Origin: Chloroflexota bacterium | Lineage (GTDB): Bacteria > Chloroflexota > Anaerolineae > J036 > Brachytrichaceae | Length of the DNA: 64,000 bases | Assembly (NCBI GenBank): GCA_025354985.1 | Contig: JANXLU010000042.1 | Span: 62,001 to 126,000 of the forward strand | Direction: 5' to 3' | Shown: positions 33,114 to 42,379 of the stretch, piece after piece | How the letters are laid out: each line of letters begins with the position of its first letter | Position numbering within the stretch: position 1 is the stretch's first letter | Translations under genes and position numbers: made by a program | Notes under the pieces: generated by a model | The model's input: the letters and a program-made list of their open reading frames with translations, nothing else | Told to the model about the DNA's origin: nothing | Database searches by the model: none

Positions 33114-34358
33114 ATGCGCCAACATCAAACGTTCAACCCCAAATTGAGAGAACGCACCGTAGCCGTCGTATCGGCTGCAGGTCTTCTGCTGCTTGCAGCG
33201 TGCGGCGCGCCCACGGCCGGCGCGCCGGGTGGATCAGGCGCGACCAGCGGCGAGCCAATCCCGATTTGTTTTTCGGTGGCTCAGACCAGCAACACGGCCT
33301 TGCTCGGGCAGGACCAGGTGGTTGGGGCGAAAATTGCGGAGAAATACTTTAATGACAAGGGCGGCGTGAACGGCCGTCCGATCAAGCTGTTTTACGAAGA
33401 TACTGCTGGCGATGAAAACGGCGCCATCAATGCGTTTCAAAACTGCATTAACAAGGACAAAGTGGTGGGTATCGTAGGACCCACCCTCTCTCAGCAGGCA
33501 TTTGCTGCGGACAAGATCGCCGACGCCGCCAAGGTGCCGGTGTTGGGGCCGTCGAACACGGCCGCTGGTATCCCGCAAATCGGCGAGTATGTGTCGCGTG
33601 TTTCCGCCCCGGTTGCGGTGGTGGCGCCGAACGCGGTGCGAGAGGCGCTGAAGCAGAATGCAAACATCAAGAATGTGGCGGTGGCCTTTGCTCAAAACGA
33701 TGCGTTTAGCAAATCAGAAACCGGTACGTTTCAAAAAACCGTCACCGAAACGTTTAAGCTCAATCTTGTGACCGTGCAAACCTTTCAGACGACGGACACT
33801 GATTTCACCACACAGGCCACCAATTTGATCAACAGTAAACCGGAGTTGATCATTATTTCCGGTCTCGCCGCAGATGGCGGCAACCTGGTCAAGCAACTGC
33901 GCGAGCTTGGATATAAGGGTCTGATGATTGGCGGGAACGGCTTTAACACGACGCAGGTATTCCCGGTGTGTCAGGCGCAATGCGATGGATTGATCATTGC
34001 ACAGGCGTATGCACCGGGGCTGGACAGCGCGATTAACAAGGACTTTATTGCCGGCTATGACGCGGAAAAGAAATCCAAGCTGCCCCCGCAATTGACTGCG
34101 CAAGCGTTTACCGCGGTCCAGGTGTTTGTGGATTCGCTTAAGGCCATTGACACCAAGACCAAGCTGAGCGGGATGCAGCTGGCCGATATTCGCACCGCAC
34201 TCAACCAGCAAATGCTGTTGGGTGGGAAATATGACACCCCCCTGGGACCGATCTCGTTTGATAAGGAGGGCGAAATTAACCAGGGCAAGTTTTACGTGGC
34301 GCAGGTCAAGATGACCAGCGGGACCGAGGGCAACTTCAACATCATCGGAACGTATTAG
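33114..34358 (+). CDS. livK: Branched-chain amino acid/amide-type solute-binding lipoprotein
   Basis: Binds the substrate of the following LivHMGF-type transporter outside the membrane. The 414-aa protein has a signal peptide ending in the lipobox LLLLAACGAP, so it should be a lipoprotein, then a Gly/Ala/Ser linker. The type I periplasmic-binding fold begins IPICFSVAQTSNTALLGQD and includes YFNDKGGVNGRPIKLFYED and VVGIVGPTLSQQAF, typical of family Peripla_BP_6. The ATG at 33114 follows a GAGGAAG ribosome site. Substrates in this family range from leucine to amides, urea and aromatic acids, so the substrate is not assigned. It is the first gene of a five-gene operon divergent from uxuA. Confidence 0.92.
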   Translation: MRQHQTFNPKLRERTVAVVSAAGLLLLAACGAPTAGAPGGSGATSGEPIPICFSVAQTSNTALLGQDQVVGAKIAEKYFNDKGGVNGRPIKLFYEDTAGDENGAINAFQNCINKDKVVGIVGPTLSQQAFAADKIADAAKVPVLGPSNTAAGIPQIGEYVSRVSAPVAVVAPNAVREALKQNANIKNVAVAFAQNDAFSKSETGTFQKTVTETFKLNLVTVQTFQTTDTDFTTQATNLINSKPELIIISGLAADGGNLVKQLRELGYKGLMIGGNGFNTTQVFPVCQAQCDGLIIAQAYAPGLDSAINKDFIAGYDAEKKSKLPPQLTAQAFTAVQVFVDSLKAIDTKTKLSGMQLADIRTALNQQMLLGGKYDTPLGPISFDKEGEINQGKFYVAQVKMTSGTEGNFNIIGTY

Positions 34359-34410
34359 TCCTGCACATGTTGCAAAGACAACCAGCCGGGATAGGCGCTT
34401 TGGCCGACTG

Positions 34411-35361
34411 ATGGACATCGGCCTTACTTTCCAACAGCTGCTAAATGGGCTGTCGATAGGGTGCGTCTATGCCATTTTTGCGCTTGGCTACACGCTTATT
34501 TTTTCGATTCTGCGCATCATCAACTTTGCACATGCATCGGTGTTTACGCTGGGCGCCTATTTCACTTATTTTCTGATCGGCGGGAAGTTTGGGTTTAACG
34601 GGTTGCTTTCGAATGGCCAATTGCCATTTGCGCTGCCGTTTCTGATTGCGTTGGTTGTTGGTGCGGTGCTGGCCGGATTGGTGAGCATGGCGATTGAGCA
34701 GCTGGCGTTTAAGCCATTGCGCAACAGAGGCGCCGATCCGCTTCTGACGTTGGTGTCATCACTCGGCGTGGCCATCGTGGTGGTCAATGTCATCCAATAT
34801 CTGGTGGGTGCTGAAATCTATGCGTTTCCATCAAGCGTCTTGAGTGGATTGCCGGCCGCGGTCAACTTTGGGAACGCGGATCGGGCGATTCCGATCCGCA
34901 CAATTCAAATTGTCATCCTCGCGGTATCGGTTGTGATCATGATTGGTCTTACGCTGTTGGTTGAGCGCACGAGGACCGGCAAGGCGCTAAAAGCCATCGC
35001 GGAAGACGCCACGGTTGCCGGGCTGCTTGGCATCAACGCGGATCGTTTGATCATGGCCACATTCTTCCTAAGCGGGTTTGTCGGTGGGCTGGCTGGAACG
35101 TTGGTCGGTTTGAGCGTGAGCATTGCCGGACCGTATTTTGGAATCGCGTTTGGGCTAAAGGGACTGGCCGTGATCGTGTTGGGCGGGCTTGGGAGCATAC
35201 CGGGCTCGATCCTGGGCGGCCTGCTGATCGGTCTGGCCGAGGCGTTTGTGCCATCCAGCGCCATCGCGATAAAGGAAGCAGTGCCTTTTGCCATATTGTT
35301 TTTGGTGTTGATAGTGCGCCCACAGGGTCTGATGGGGCGGTCGCTGGTGCAGAAGGTATGA
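34411..35361 (+). CDS. livH: ABC importer permease LivH
   Basis: One of two membrane subunits of the branched-chain amino acid-type importer, 316 aa, with about eight hydrophobic helices. Family landmarks are GCVYAIFALGYTLIFSILRI near the N-terminus, INFAHASVFTLGAY, RTRTGKALKAIAEDATVAGL in the cytoplasmic loop that meets the ATPases, and GLKGLAVIVLGGLGSIPGS. It lies 52 bases after the binding-protein gene and 18 bases before livM. Confidence 0.94.
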   Translation: MDIGLTFQQLLNGLSIGCVYAIFALGYTLIFSILRIINFAHASVFTLGAYFTYFLIGGKFGFNGLLSNGQLPFALPFLIALVVGAVLAGLVSMAIEQLAFKPLRNRGADPLLTLVSSLGVAIVVVNVIQYLVGAEIYAFPSSVLSGLPAAVNFGNADRAIPIRTIQIVILAVSVVIMIGLTLLVERTRTGKALKAIAEDATVAGLLGINADRLIMATFFLSGFVGGLAGTLVGLSVSIAGPYFGIAFGLKGLAVIVLGGLGSIPGSILGGLLIGLAEAFVPSSAIAIKEAVPFAILFLVLIVRPQGLMGRSLVQKV

Positions 35362-35379
35362 GTTGCCGGGAGCAGATTC

Positions 35380-36309
35380 GTGGCTGAGTTCGTCGCGATT
35401 TATGGAGTATTGATGGTGGCCATGGTGCTGGCCGCCACACTGGCGCTGTCGCTGTATCTGCCGCTCATGTCGGGACAGCTGTCGCTCGCCACGCCGGGGT
35501 TTTATGCCATCGGTGGCTATGTGGCGGCGATCCTGTCAACCAAGGTGATCCACGTCACCGGCCCCTATCCGATCCCACTCATTCTGGGTGAAATGATATT
35601 GGCTGGAGCGGGTTGCGGCGTGCTCGCGGTATTGATTGGCGTGCCCGCACTGCGCCTGCGCGGGGTGTATCTGGCACTGGCGACCATCGCATTTGTTGAG
35701 ATTGTGCGGGTGCTGTCCTTGACGGTTGAGTTCACCGGCGGGGCCATCGGCATCTTCAACATTCCGCAGCCATTTGTAACCGCTAATGGGATTGAGTACT
35801 TGTTGATCGCACTGCCGATGTTGATTTGCGCGGCGCTGTTTGTGTATCGGCTGGAACGGATCGGCGTGGGTCGGGCACTGGTGGCTATTCGCGAGGATGA
35901 GCTGGCTGCTGATGCCGTTGGGATAAACCCAACGCGCTACAAGGTGCTGTCATTTGCAATGGGTGCGATGCTGGCCGGAGCGGTCGGGGCGTTGAGCGCT
36001 CACTTTCTAAATACGTGGAACGCGCGCCAGGGAACATTTGACGCGAGCATTGCGGTGCTGGCGTTTGTGCTGATCGGTGGTTCGCGTTCGTTTGTGGGCC
36101 CGATCGTGGGCGCGATGGTGCTCACTGCATTGCCCGAAGGCCTGCGCGCGGTGGCTGGTATTGGCGAATTGCCGGTATGGCTGGCAACCTTGCTGCGCGA
36201 CGGCCGGGTGATTATCTATGGGCTGCTAATCGTGATTTGCACGCTAAACTTTCCCCAAGGGCTTATCGCGCCGCGACAGCCAGTACGAAAGGCGGTCAAA
36301 TCCTCATGA
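35380..36309 (+). CDS. livM: ABC importer permease LivM
   Basis: Second membrane subunit of the same importer, 309 aa, starting at the GTG at 35380 (MAEFVAIYGVLMVAMVL). The LivM landmarks are LSLATPGFYAIGGYVAAIL, GVYLALATIAFVEIVRVL, the cytoplasmic loop RALVAIREDELAADAVGINP, and VLIGGSRSFVGPIVGAMVL. Its stop overlaps the livG ATG as ATGA, which indicates tight translational coupling of permease and ATPase. Confidence 0.93.
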   Translation: MAEFVAIYGVLMVAMVLAATLALSLYLPLMSGQLSLATPGFYAIGGYVAAILSTKVIHVTGPYPIPLILGEMILAGAGCGVLAVLIGVPALRLRGVYLALATIAFVEIVRVLSLTVEFTGGAIGIFNIPQPFVTANGIEYLLIALPMLICAALFVYRLERIGVGRALVAIREDELAADAVGINPTRYKVLSFAMGAMLAGAVGALSAHFLNTWNARQGTFDASIAVLAFVLIGGSRSFVGPIVGAMVLTALPEGLRAVAGIGELPVWLATLLRDGRVIIYGLLIVICTLNFPQGLIAPRQPVRKAVKSS

Positions 36310-37067
36310 CCGTATTGCTTGACGTCCACGACATGACGCGCCAGTTTGGCGGGCTGGTCGCGGTAAACCATGTATCGCTACATGTGAATGAGGGCGAAAT
36401 TTTTGGCCTGATCGGCCCGAACGGCGCAGGCAAAACTACGTTGTTTAACCTCATGACCGGGCTCACGCCGCCCACGTCCGGCAAGCTTAGCCATCGGGGG
36501 CAGGTGATCACCGGGCTGGCGCCGCACGCCATCGCGCGGCGGGGGATCGCGCGGACGTTTCAAAACGTGCGGTTATTTGGAAACCAAACAGCACTTCAGA
36601 ATGTGCTGATCGCGCAACACATCCATGGCAAATCGGGGATGCTGGCAAGCGTGTTGGGGACAAAACGCGCACGCTCCGAGGCACGTGAGGCGCATGAACG
36701 CGCAATGGATTTGCTTAAGTTGACAGGGCTCACATACCATCAGGATAGTGAAGCGCGCAACCTGGCTTATGGTGATCAGCGTAGGTTGGAACTTGCCCGA
36801 GCACTTGCGCTGCGCCCCAACCTTCTGCTGCTGGATGAGCCAGCCGCTGGGCTAAATCCGGCCGAGAAGCGCAGTTTGAGTGATTTCATTCGGCGGATCA
36901 GACAGGAGTTTGCGCTCACGATCCTGTTGATCGAGCATCATGTACCGTTGGTGATGGGGCTGTGTGATCGGGTGGCGGTGCTGAATTTTGGGGAGCTGAT
37001 CGCGCTTGGGAACCCGGCAGATGTGCAGCATGACCCGGCGGTGATCGAGGCATACCTGGGCGCCTAG
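36306..37067 (+). CDS. livG: ABC importer ATP-binding protein LivG
   Basis: First ATPase of the importer, 253 aa from the ATG at 36306 (MTVLLDVHDMTRQF), which overlaps the livM stop by four bases. An upstream in-frame start would run through the livM gene and is rejected. Walker A is GPNGAGKTT, the signature region is NLAYGDQRRLELARALA (a common LivG variant of LSGGQ), Walker B is LLLLDEPAAGLNP, and the switch His is in LIEHHVPLV. It lies 11 bases before livF. Confidence 0.95.
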   Translation: MTVLLDVHDMTRQFGGLVAVNHVSLHVNEGEIFGLIGPNGAGKTTLFNLMTGLTPPTSGKLSHRGQVITGLAPHAIARRGIARTFQNVRLFGNQTALQNVLIAQHIHGKSGMLASVLGTKRARSEAREAHERAMDLLKLTGLTYHQDSEARNLAYGDQRRLELARALALRPNLLLLDEPAAGLNPAEKRSLSDFIRRIRQEFALTILLIEHHVPLVMGLCDRVAVLNFGELIALGNPADVQHDPAVIEAYLGA

Positions 37068-37078
37068 CTTCTAGCACG

Positions 37079-37780
37079 ATGCTTGAAATAAAGAATCTGA
37101 CCGTGAATTATGGCGGGGTGGTTGCGCTAAACCAGGCGAACTTGGAGGTGCGCGCTGGTGAAATCGTGACCCTGATCGGGGCGAATGGCGCGGGCAAGAG
37201 CACGCTGCTGCGGGCTGTTTCGCGAATCGTAACCGCGCGCGGTGGACAGCTGACCTATGATGGTCACGACCTAAACCGGCTGCGCCCGGATGAGGTGGTG
37301 CATATGGGCGTGGCGCATGTGCCGGAGGGTAGGCGGGTGTTGGCCAGGCAAACCGTGCAAGACAATCTCGCTCTGGGGGCGTATGTGCGTAGCGACACAC
37401 GGGCGATTGCGGCGGACATGCAGCGGCAGTTCGAGGTTTTTCCACGGCTGGCCGAGCGGCGCAATCAACTCGCAGGTCTGTTGAGTGGCGGAGAGCAACA
37501 GATGCTCGCGATTGCACGGGCGCTGATGAGCCGGCCAAAGCTGCTCTTACTTGATGAGCCCAGCCTGGGTTTGGCTCCCCTGATTGTGAAGGATATTTTT
37601 CGGATCATCGGCGAATTGCATCGGCAGGGCGTGACGATCCTGCTGGTGGAGCAGAATGCCCGCCTGGCACTTGAGACCGCAGACCGCGGCTATGTGTTGG
37701 AGGCGGGCGAGATCGTGCTTTCTGGCCCGGCCAGCGATTTGATCGAAGATGCCCGGGTGCAGCAGGCGTATTTGGGTTAG
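37079..37780 (+). CDS. livF: ABC importer ATP-binding protein LivF
   Basis: Second ATPase of the importer, 233 aa, the normal LivF length. Walker A is GANGAGKST, the signature LLSGGEQQMLAIARALM, and Walker B LLLLDEPSLGLAP, with LVEQNARLAL as the switch strip. VPEGRRVLARQTVQDNL is typical of LivF. It ends the operon and converges on the amylase gene with only 7 bases between stop codons and no visible terminator, so transcripts may overlap. Confidence 0.95.
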   Translation: MLEIKNLTVNYGGVVALNQANLEVRAGEIVTLIGANGAGKSTLLRAVSRIVTARGGQLTYDGHDLNRLRPDEVVHMGVAHVPEGRRVLARQTVQDNLALGAYVRSDTRAIAADMQRQFEVFPRLAERRNQLAGLLSGGEQQMLAIARALMSRPKLLLLDEPSLGLAPLIVKDIFRIIGELHRQGVTILLVEQNARLALETADRGYVLEAGEIVLSGPASDLIEDARVQQAYLG

Positions 37781-37787
37781 GTTCTCC

Positions 37788-40700
37788 TTAGTTCCCGCAC
37801 GGTGCGATATTGCGCCAGTTCGACGCCGTGTCGGCAACAGTTTGCACCCCGTTGACGCCGTAGACCAAGGTAAGCTGGCGGTTGGCAACCTCACCGCAGG
37901 TGGCGTCTTTCTCCACGAAGTCCCAGGAACCCAGTGCATATTTGTATTCGATTTGGGTGCCTTCCGTGCCGGTCAGCGTGATCGTCCACGTATTGGGTGC
38001 GGTCTGGCTGAGCACGACGCCGCCCGGGTTCCACTGCGGCAGACCACCATCCAAACGATCCAGGAAGCCGGCAATGTAGACCGAGCGTCCGGCTGTGGGG
38101 GCCGCGGTCACATTGAAGGTCAACGTGACTGTGCGAAGCTCAGCGGTCGCCCTCAGTTCGTTGGAATTGCCCGACCGGTTAAAGCTAAGGTCCAGTGAAC
38201 GGACAACGTAGTAATAGGTCGCGCCCTGAGTAATTGCGAGGTCAAGGTAGGTTGGCACAGTGGTCTGTCCAACTTTTACGTAGGGCCCGCCCGATGAGTC
38301 GCCACGGAGTACTTCGTATCCGTAGAGTGAGGCATCAGTGACGGCGTCCCATGCCAGCTGAATGCCCGCGGGTGACGCGGCGGTTACGACCAAGTTTGTC
38401 GGGGAAGCAGGCGCAGTTGTGTCACCGCTTGAGGCCACGGAAAGTTTGCCTGGGTTTGAGGGCAAGGCCCCGGCCGCCACAGGGCCGGAAAAGTCGGCAA
38501 CCAGCCAGTCGCGGCCATTGGTTGTACTGTAGCGATACACGTAGTCGTAGGAGCCAACGGCTTCAGGCAGCAGACTGGCTTTGTACTCATCGTTGTTGCC
38601 GGCATCTGCGTTGAACGTGGCGTCCCCCCAGACCCAACCAGCGGCGCCAGCCGGATTGGTTCCGACCGGGCCAAAACCAATCCGGGCAAGCAAACCCGGC
38701 GTTGGACCGGGAACATTGGTGAGACCGTCAATCCAAATTTGGCCATAGACATTCGGCGTGCGGTTTACGGCGCTGATGGTGTGATTGATGGAGGGCGGCC
38801 ACTGTGTATTTGCCCAGCCAATGGTCGGGTGCGGCAGCCCGGCCGTTTCGTTTGAAGCCGTGCCTTCGTTGCCGGCGCCATCGCGGGCCTTTATGACATA
38901 GTAGACCGTGTGACCGCCCGTGAGGCCGCTGTCAACAAACGCGGTTGTCGTGCTGCTACCGACCTTGACATATCCACCACCGCTGACCACGCTGCGATAG
39001 ATGACATAGCCACTCGCGCCAGACACTGCGTTCCAGCTCAGGCTTATGCTGGTGCGCCCTTCGGCGGTGACCGCGAGCCCTGTTGGCGCGGATGGACCGG
39101 TGAGATCGGCCCCGCTGACCGTCAGAATGGTCGCCGAGCGCGGCGCAATGGTGACGGTGAATGAGCCCGAGGCCACGGCCGATGCGGTTGCCGCGCCGAC
39201 GGTGTAACCTTTCTTGGGCAAAACACCATCCGGTAAAAAGCCGGTGACCTGAATGGCGGTGGTCGTGGTGGTCGTGCTGCGGTTGATGACGACCACTGCG
39301 GCTGCGTCGCCGCTCTTGCGGCCATACGCAACGAGGCCGGTCGCATCGTCGGCAGTGAGCATGCGCAGGTCACCATTGACCAAAGCTGGCGTGCTTGCGC
39401 GCAGGGCGGCGAGTGTGCTGTAATGTGACTTCAGGCTGTTATCTTGAACGCCGCCAGTCTGCGGCCAAGGGAAGGTGCGGCGGTCATCCGGGTCATCGCC
39501 GCCAGTCATGCCCACTTCGTCCCCGTAATACACCGTGGGGGCGCCTGGCAGGGTGAACTGAATCAGGGACGCAAGCTGGACGGAGCGCTTACCCGTTGCA
39601 AGATTGGCGGCGTTAAATTCTTTCTCAGCGCGATTTGCTGCTCCGGGGGTCAGCGTCCAAAGAATGCGCTCGGTATCGTGGCTATCCAGCAGGTTCATCA
39701 GGCTGTAGTAAGCCGCGTCAGGATAGTCTTCGCGGATCGAACTAATACGGCTCGCGAACTCGCTCGGCGCAAGAATACGGCCGCTGTCGCCAAAACCCTT
39801 GGAGTCAAACGACCCCGGGGTGAGCAACCCGATTACCGCGTCGCGCAGGCGATAGTTCATGGTGCTGTCGGCCAGGTTGCCACGCAAGAAACGCAACAGG
39901 GTGCTGTCTTTTTGCCAGAGCTCACTGATGATGAGCGCGTTTGGATCCTGGGTTTTCACCACGTTTCGGAAAGACTCCCAATAGCCTGAGGGAAAGGATG
40001 CATCGCCCATCACATCCAGCCGCCAGCCGGCAGCGCCGCGTTTTAGCCACAATTTTGAAATACTATTCGGGTCATTGACAAAGTAGGATTGAACCGCGGG
40101 GTTGGCCTTGTTTAGCACGGGGATGCTGTCAAACCCGAACCAGCCGTTATAGTAAGTATCCGCGCCGCCAGCCGTTGTGGGTGCGCAGGGTGACGGTTCC
40201 AAACCGGCCGGGGCACGAAAGCCAAACCAGTTGCGATAGACCGACGAGCTGGCCTCGCACGCGCCCACTGTGGCGAAGTGCCGGTAGCGGTCAAAGAAGG
40301 CGCTATCGCTGGACATGTGATTAAACACGCCATCCAGGATGATGCGAATCCCGCGTCCGCGGGCCTCCTTAACCAGTTCGCGAAAGTCCTCGTTGTTACC
40401 CAGGGCCGGGTCGATGTTTGTGTAGTCGGCGGTGTCGTAGCGATGGTTGGATTTGGCGGCGAAGATCGGGTTGAAATAGATGGTGTTTACGCCAATCGAT
40501 TGCAGGTATTCAAGGCTCTCTTTGACGCCTTCAAGGTCACCGCCAAAGTAATCCCGGCCACGCGGAGATTCCTTGGTTGGGCTGGAGGCGGGCGGATTTG
40601 CGTCATACCGCCATGGACAGTTGGTGGCGCCATCGGTGTAATTTCGGCAATAGCCTTCGGGCAGGCTGTTCCAAGGGAGCGCGACGACGGGATCGTCATA

Positions 40701-41984
40701 GCGAACATCACCAGTCTTGGGGTCGTTACGCTTGTTGCCATTGCGAAAGCGATCCGGAAAGATTTGGTAGATCGTGGCGTTTTTTGCCCAGGACGGTGCG
40801 GTAAAGGCCGGGTCGTAAAACATCAGTGCAAAGCTTTGATCGACCGGATTGGCGGTCACCGCACCCAACCCACCGTCCAGGGCGGCGGTGTTGTCGGCAT
40901 AGTGTGCCGTCGCGCTGCCATCATTTATTACGAAGCGGTACCACAGATTGTTCGGTGTGGCCGACGAAAGCGTAGCCTCCCAATAATCGCAGCGTTTGGT
41001 TTCCAACCCGCTCTGGAAGCACGGTTCATCGGCGGCGGCAATATGCATGGGAGCGAAGCGCTGACCGTTGGCGTTTACGTCATAGATGCGAACGTTTACG
41101 CCGGTAACATCGTTGTGATAGGTGCGCAGGCGAACGCGCACATCGGTGCCCACCGGCACGGCACCGGACGGTGTGCGGTACAGCGAATCACGCGAATCAT
41201 GGCGCAGGCCATCCCACTCCACGTTGTTATCATGAGACGGGAGTGCGGATTCGACCTTTACTGAAGGCGTGTTGGTGGCGGTGTTAAAACTAATTGTGAC
41301 AATGCCATTGGCCGGGACAGTGAATGGAACATTGTTCCCGCCACCACCCTGTCCGTAATTTGGATTTGACCAGCTTTCATTGGTGGCAATTTTGAACTCA
41401 TAGCTGCCGGCCGGGATGGCGCTGGTTACATAGGTGAAGATGCCATCGCCATCGACATCGGTCATCAGAGTAGCGAGGCAATCCGGGGCCCAATCTCCGG
41501 CGCAACCGATCTCGCTGTTAAAACTGCCCGGAATGGTGTATATCGTGTTGCGGACATTGTCGGCGATGTAATGGGTTTTATGATCGTAATAGAAGCGCAC
41601 GGATTGTGGCGCAGCCAGGGTAAGGGCGATGTTTGGTCCGTTTAGCTTGAAATCCGCGCCATAGCTCTCGGCCCAGCTGCCGAGCGCGATTTTGTAATTC
41701 CAGGCACCGGCAGGAATGACAGACGAGGTGAACACATACACATCGTTGCCGGCCGCGGTCAGCGCCGATGCGGGGCATCCCGGATCCCAAGTGCCGCAGG
41801 CTCCGGACGTGGCGGCGGTTTGCAAATCTCCGGCGAGGTTCACCGAGGCGGGCGAGGTTGCGGTGACAGAACGGGGCCCCGCGGCCCTTATAGACTGCGG
41901 GTGAAGAGGCGACACAAGCGCAAGCAGTGCGGCCACGGTCAATGCTTGGCGCCGAATCATCGATAACTTGTTTGAATATTGCAC
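37788..41984 (-). CDS. Secreted multimodular GH13 alpha-amylase/pullulanase
   Basis: A 1398-aa secreted enzyme for starch or pullulan. The GTG start at 41984 is chosen because AGGAGG lies four bases upstream. After a signal peptide (LTVAALLALVSPLHPQ) come two X25-like starch-binding modules (about 45-115 and 145-235), a CBM34-like N domain (about 255-390) and a GH13 barrel from about 398 (IYQIFPDRFRNG). The catalytic residues are all present: Asp657 in GWRLDVMGDA, Glu688 in IISELWQ and Asp770 in LLDSHDTERIL. After the barrel are fibronectin III (961-1050), an unnamed 110-residue module (1051-1161), a second fibronectin III (1188-1276) and a C-terminal CBM20-like domain (1285-1398). The GH13 part most resembles neopullulanase/amylopullulanase-type enzymes. 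No sugar transporter is adjacent. Confidence 0.92.
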   Translation of the reverse strand: MQYSNKLSMIRRQALTVAALLALVSPLHPQSIRAAGPRSVTATSPASVNLAGDLQTAATSGACGTWDPGCPASALTAAGNDVYVFTSSVIPAGAWNYKIALGSWAESYGADFKLNGPNIALTLAAPQSVRFYYDHKTHYIADNVRNTIYTIPGSFNSEIGCAGDWAPDCLATLMTDVDGDGIFTYVTSAIPAGSYEFKIATNESWSNPNYGQGGGGNNVPFTVPANGIVTISFNTATNTPSVKVESALPSHDNNVEWDGLRHDSRDSLYRTPSGAVPVGTDVRVRLRTYHNDVTGVNVRIYDVNANGQRFAPMHIAAADEPCFQSGLETKRCDYWEATLSSATPNNLWYRFVINDGSATAHYADNTAALDGGLGAVTANPVDQSFALMFYDPAFTAPSWAKNATIYQIFPDRFRNGNKRNDPKTGDVRYDDPVVALPWNSLPEGYCRNYTDGATNCPWRYDANPPASSPTKESPRGRDYFGGDLEGVKESLEYLQSIGVNTIYFNPIFAAKSNHRYDTADYTNIDPALGNNEDFRELVKEARGRGIRIILDGVFNHMSSDSAFFDRYRHFATVGACEASSSVYRNWFGFRAPAGLEPSPCAPTTAGGADTYYNGWFGFDSIPVLNKANPAVQSYFVNDPNSISKLWLKRGAAGWRLDVMGDASFPSGYWESFRNVVKTQDPNALIISELWQKDSTLLRFLRGNLADSTMNYRLRDAVIGLLTPGSFDSKGFGDSGRILAPSEFASRISSIREDYPDAAYYSLMNLLDSHDTERILWTLTPGAANRAEKEFNAANLATGKRSVQLASLIQFTLPGAPTVYYGDEVGMTGGDDPDDRRTFPWPQTGGVQDNSLKSHYSTLAALRASTPALVNGDLRMLTADDATGLVAYGRKSGDAAAVVVINRSTTTTTTAIQVTGFLPDGVLPKKGYTVGAATASAVASGSFTVTIAPRSATILTVSGADLTGPSAPTGLAVTAEGRTSISLSWNAVSGASGYVIYRSVVSGGGYVKVGSSTTTAFVDSGLTGGHTVYYVIKARDGAGNEGTASNETAGLPHPTIGWANTQWPPSINHTISAVNRTPNVYGQIWIDGLTNVPGPTPGLLARIGFGPVGTNPAGAAGWVWGDATFNADAGNNDEYKASLLPEAVGSYDYVYRYSTTNGRDWLVADFSGPVAAGALPSNPGKLSVASSGDTTAPASPTNLVVTAASPAGIQLAWDAVTDASLYGYEVLRGDSSGGPYVKVGQTTVPTYLDLAITQGATYYYVVRSLDLSFNRSGNSNELRATAELRTVTLTFNVTAAPTAGRSVYIAGFLDRLDGGLPQWNPGGVVLSQTAPNTWTITLTGTEGTQIEYKYALGSWDFVEKDATCGEVANRQLTLVYGVNGVQTVADTASNWRNIAPCGN

Positions 41985-41988
41985 AATG

Positions 41989-41994
41989 CCTCCT
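41989..41994 (-). promoter_or_regulatory. Shine-Dalgarno site that sets the amylase GTG start
   Basis: On the minus strand AGGAGG is followed by CATT and then the GTG at 41984. The alternative ATG at 41960 has no such site. It is one of the strongest ribosome sites in the window and contrasts with the leaderless genes. Confidence 0.7.
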
Positions 41995-42318
41995 GGAATT
42001 GAGCAAGTAACTGCGTGTCACCTGCTTGCCCGTGGTCTGATTCCCCGGGTCCAAGATGGATCTCCAAGGCCCGCAACCTTCGATCAGTTTAACCGTGGGG
42101 TCGCCATGTGTCAAGCGGTACTACATCGAAGGATGAAGGCAAACTATCTGCCGGTCTTAGCACTGGGAAACAATACAAAGGTATACGACTCGTGCCCAGG
42201 CCTGTCGTTCATGCCAAACCGCGCCAAGCACCGATGCACAAAAGGTGCCGATTGCTTTCTGGACCGAGCGCAAAACATAGCTGGATAGCGCTTGATGACA
42301 ATTTCCGTCCCATGGGGC
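41995..42318. other. Intergenic stretch without a recognised gene
   Basis: About 320 bases between the divergent amylase and ArsR genes. Several short open frames exist on both strands, but none has a ribosome site, a recognisable motif or the coding character of the neighbours. The amylase promoter must lie here; I see no convincing pair of -35 and -10 elements. A loose dyad GTAAC-N5-GTCAC lies near 42006-42020. Confidence 0.5.
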
Positions 42319-42366
42319 TTGACAAACCAGGTGGTTTCGTGATATATAACACAATAGTTATATAAC
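42319..42366 (+). promoter_or_regulatory. Consensus-like promoter and candidate ArsR operators
   Basis: TTGACA (42319-42324) is followed after 17-18 bases by an ATATAT/TATATA -10 element (42342-42348). A perfect 10-base palindrome GTTATATAAC sits at 42357-42366, just after the expected transcription start. A near copy, GATATATAAC, overlaps the -10 at 42341-42350, exactly 16 bases earlier. This placement fits autorepression by the ArsR-family protein encoded downstream (inference). Confidence 0.6.
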
Positions 42367-42379
42367 ATGAATGTAAATA

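Noticed and set aside
34359-34410. Hairpin between livK and livH comparable to the other two importers
   Set aside because: Only short interrupted complementarity is visible; it would not form a strong stem.
42006-42020. Dyad GTAAC-N5-GTCAC upstream of the amylase gene as a LacI-type operator
   Set aside because: Only a few half-site positions match, no regulator is adjacent and there is no second copy.
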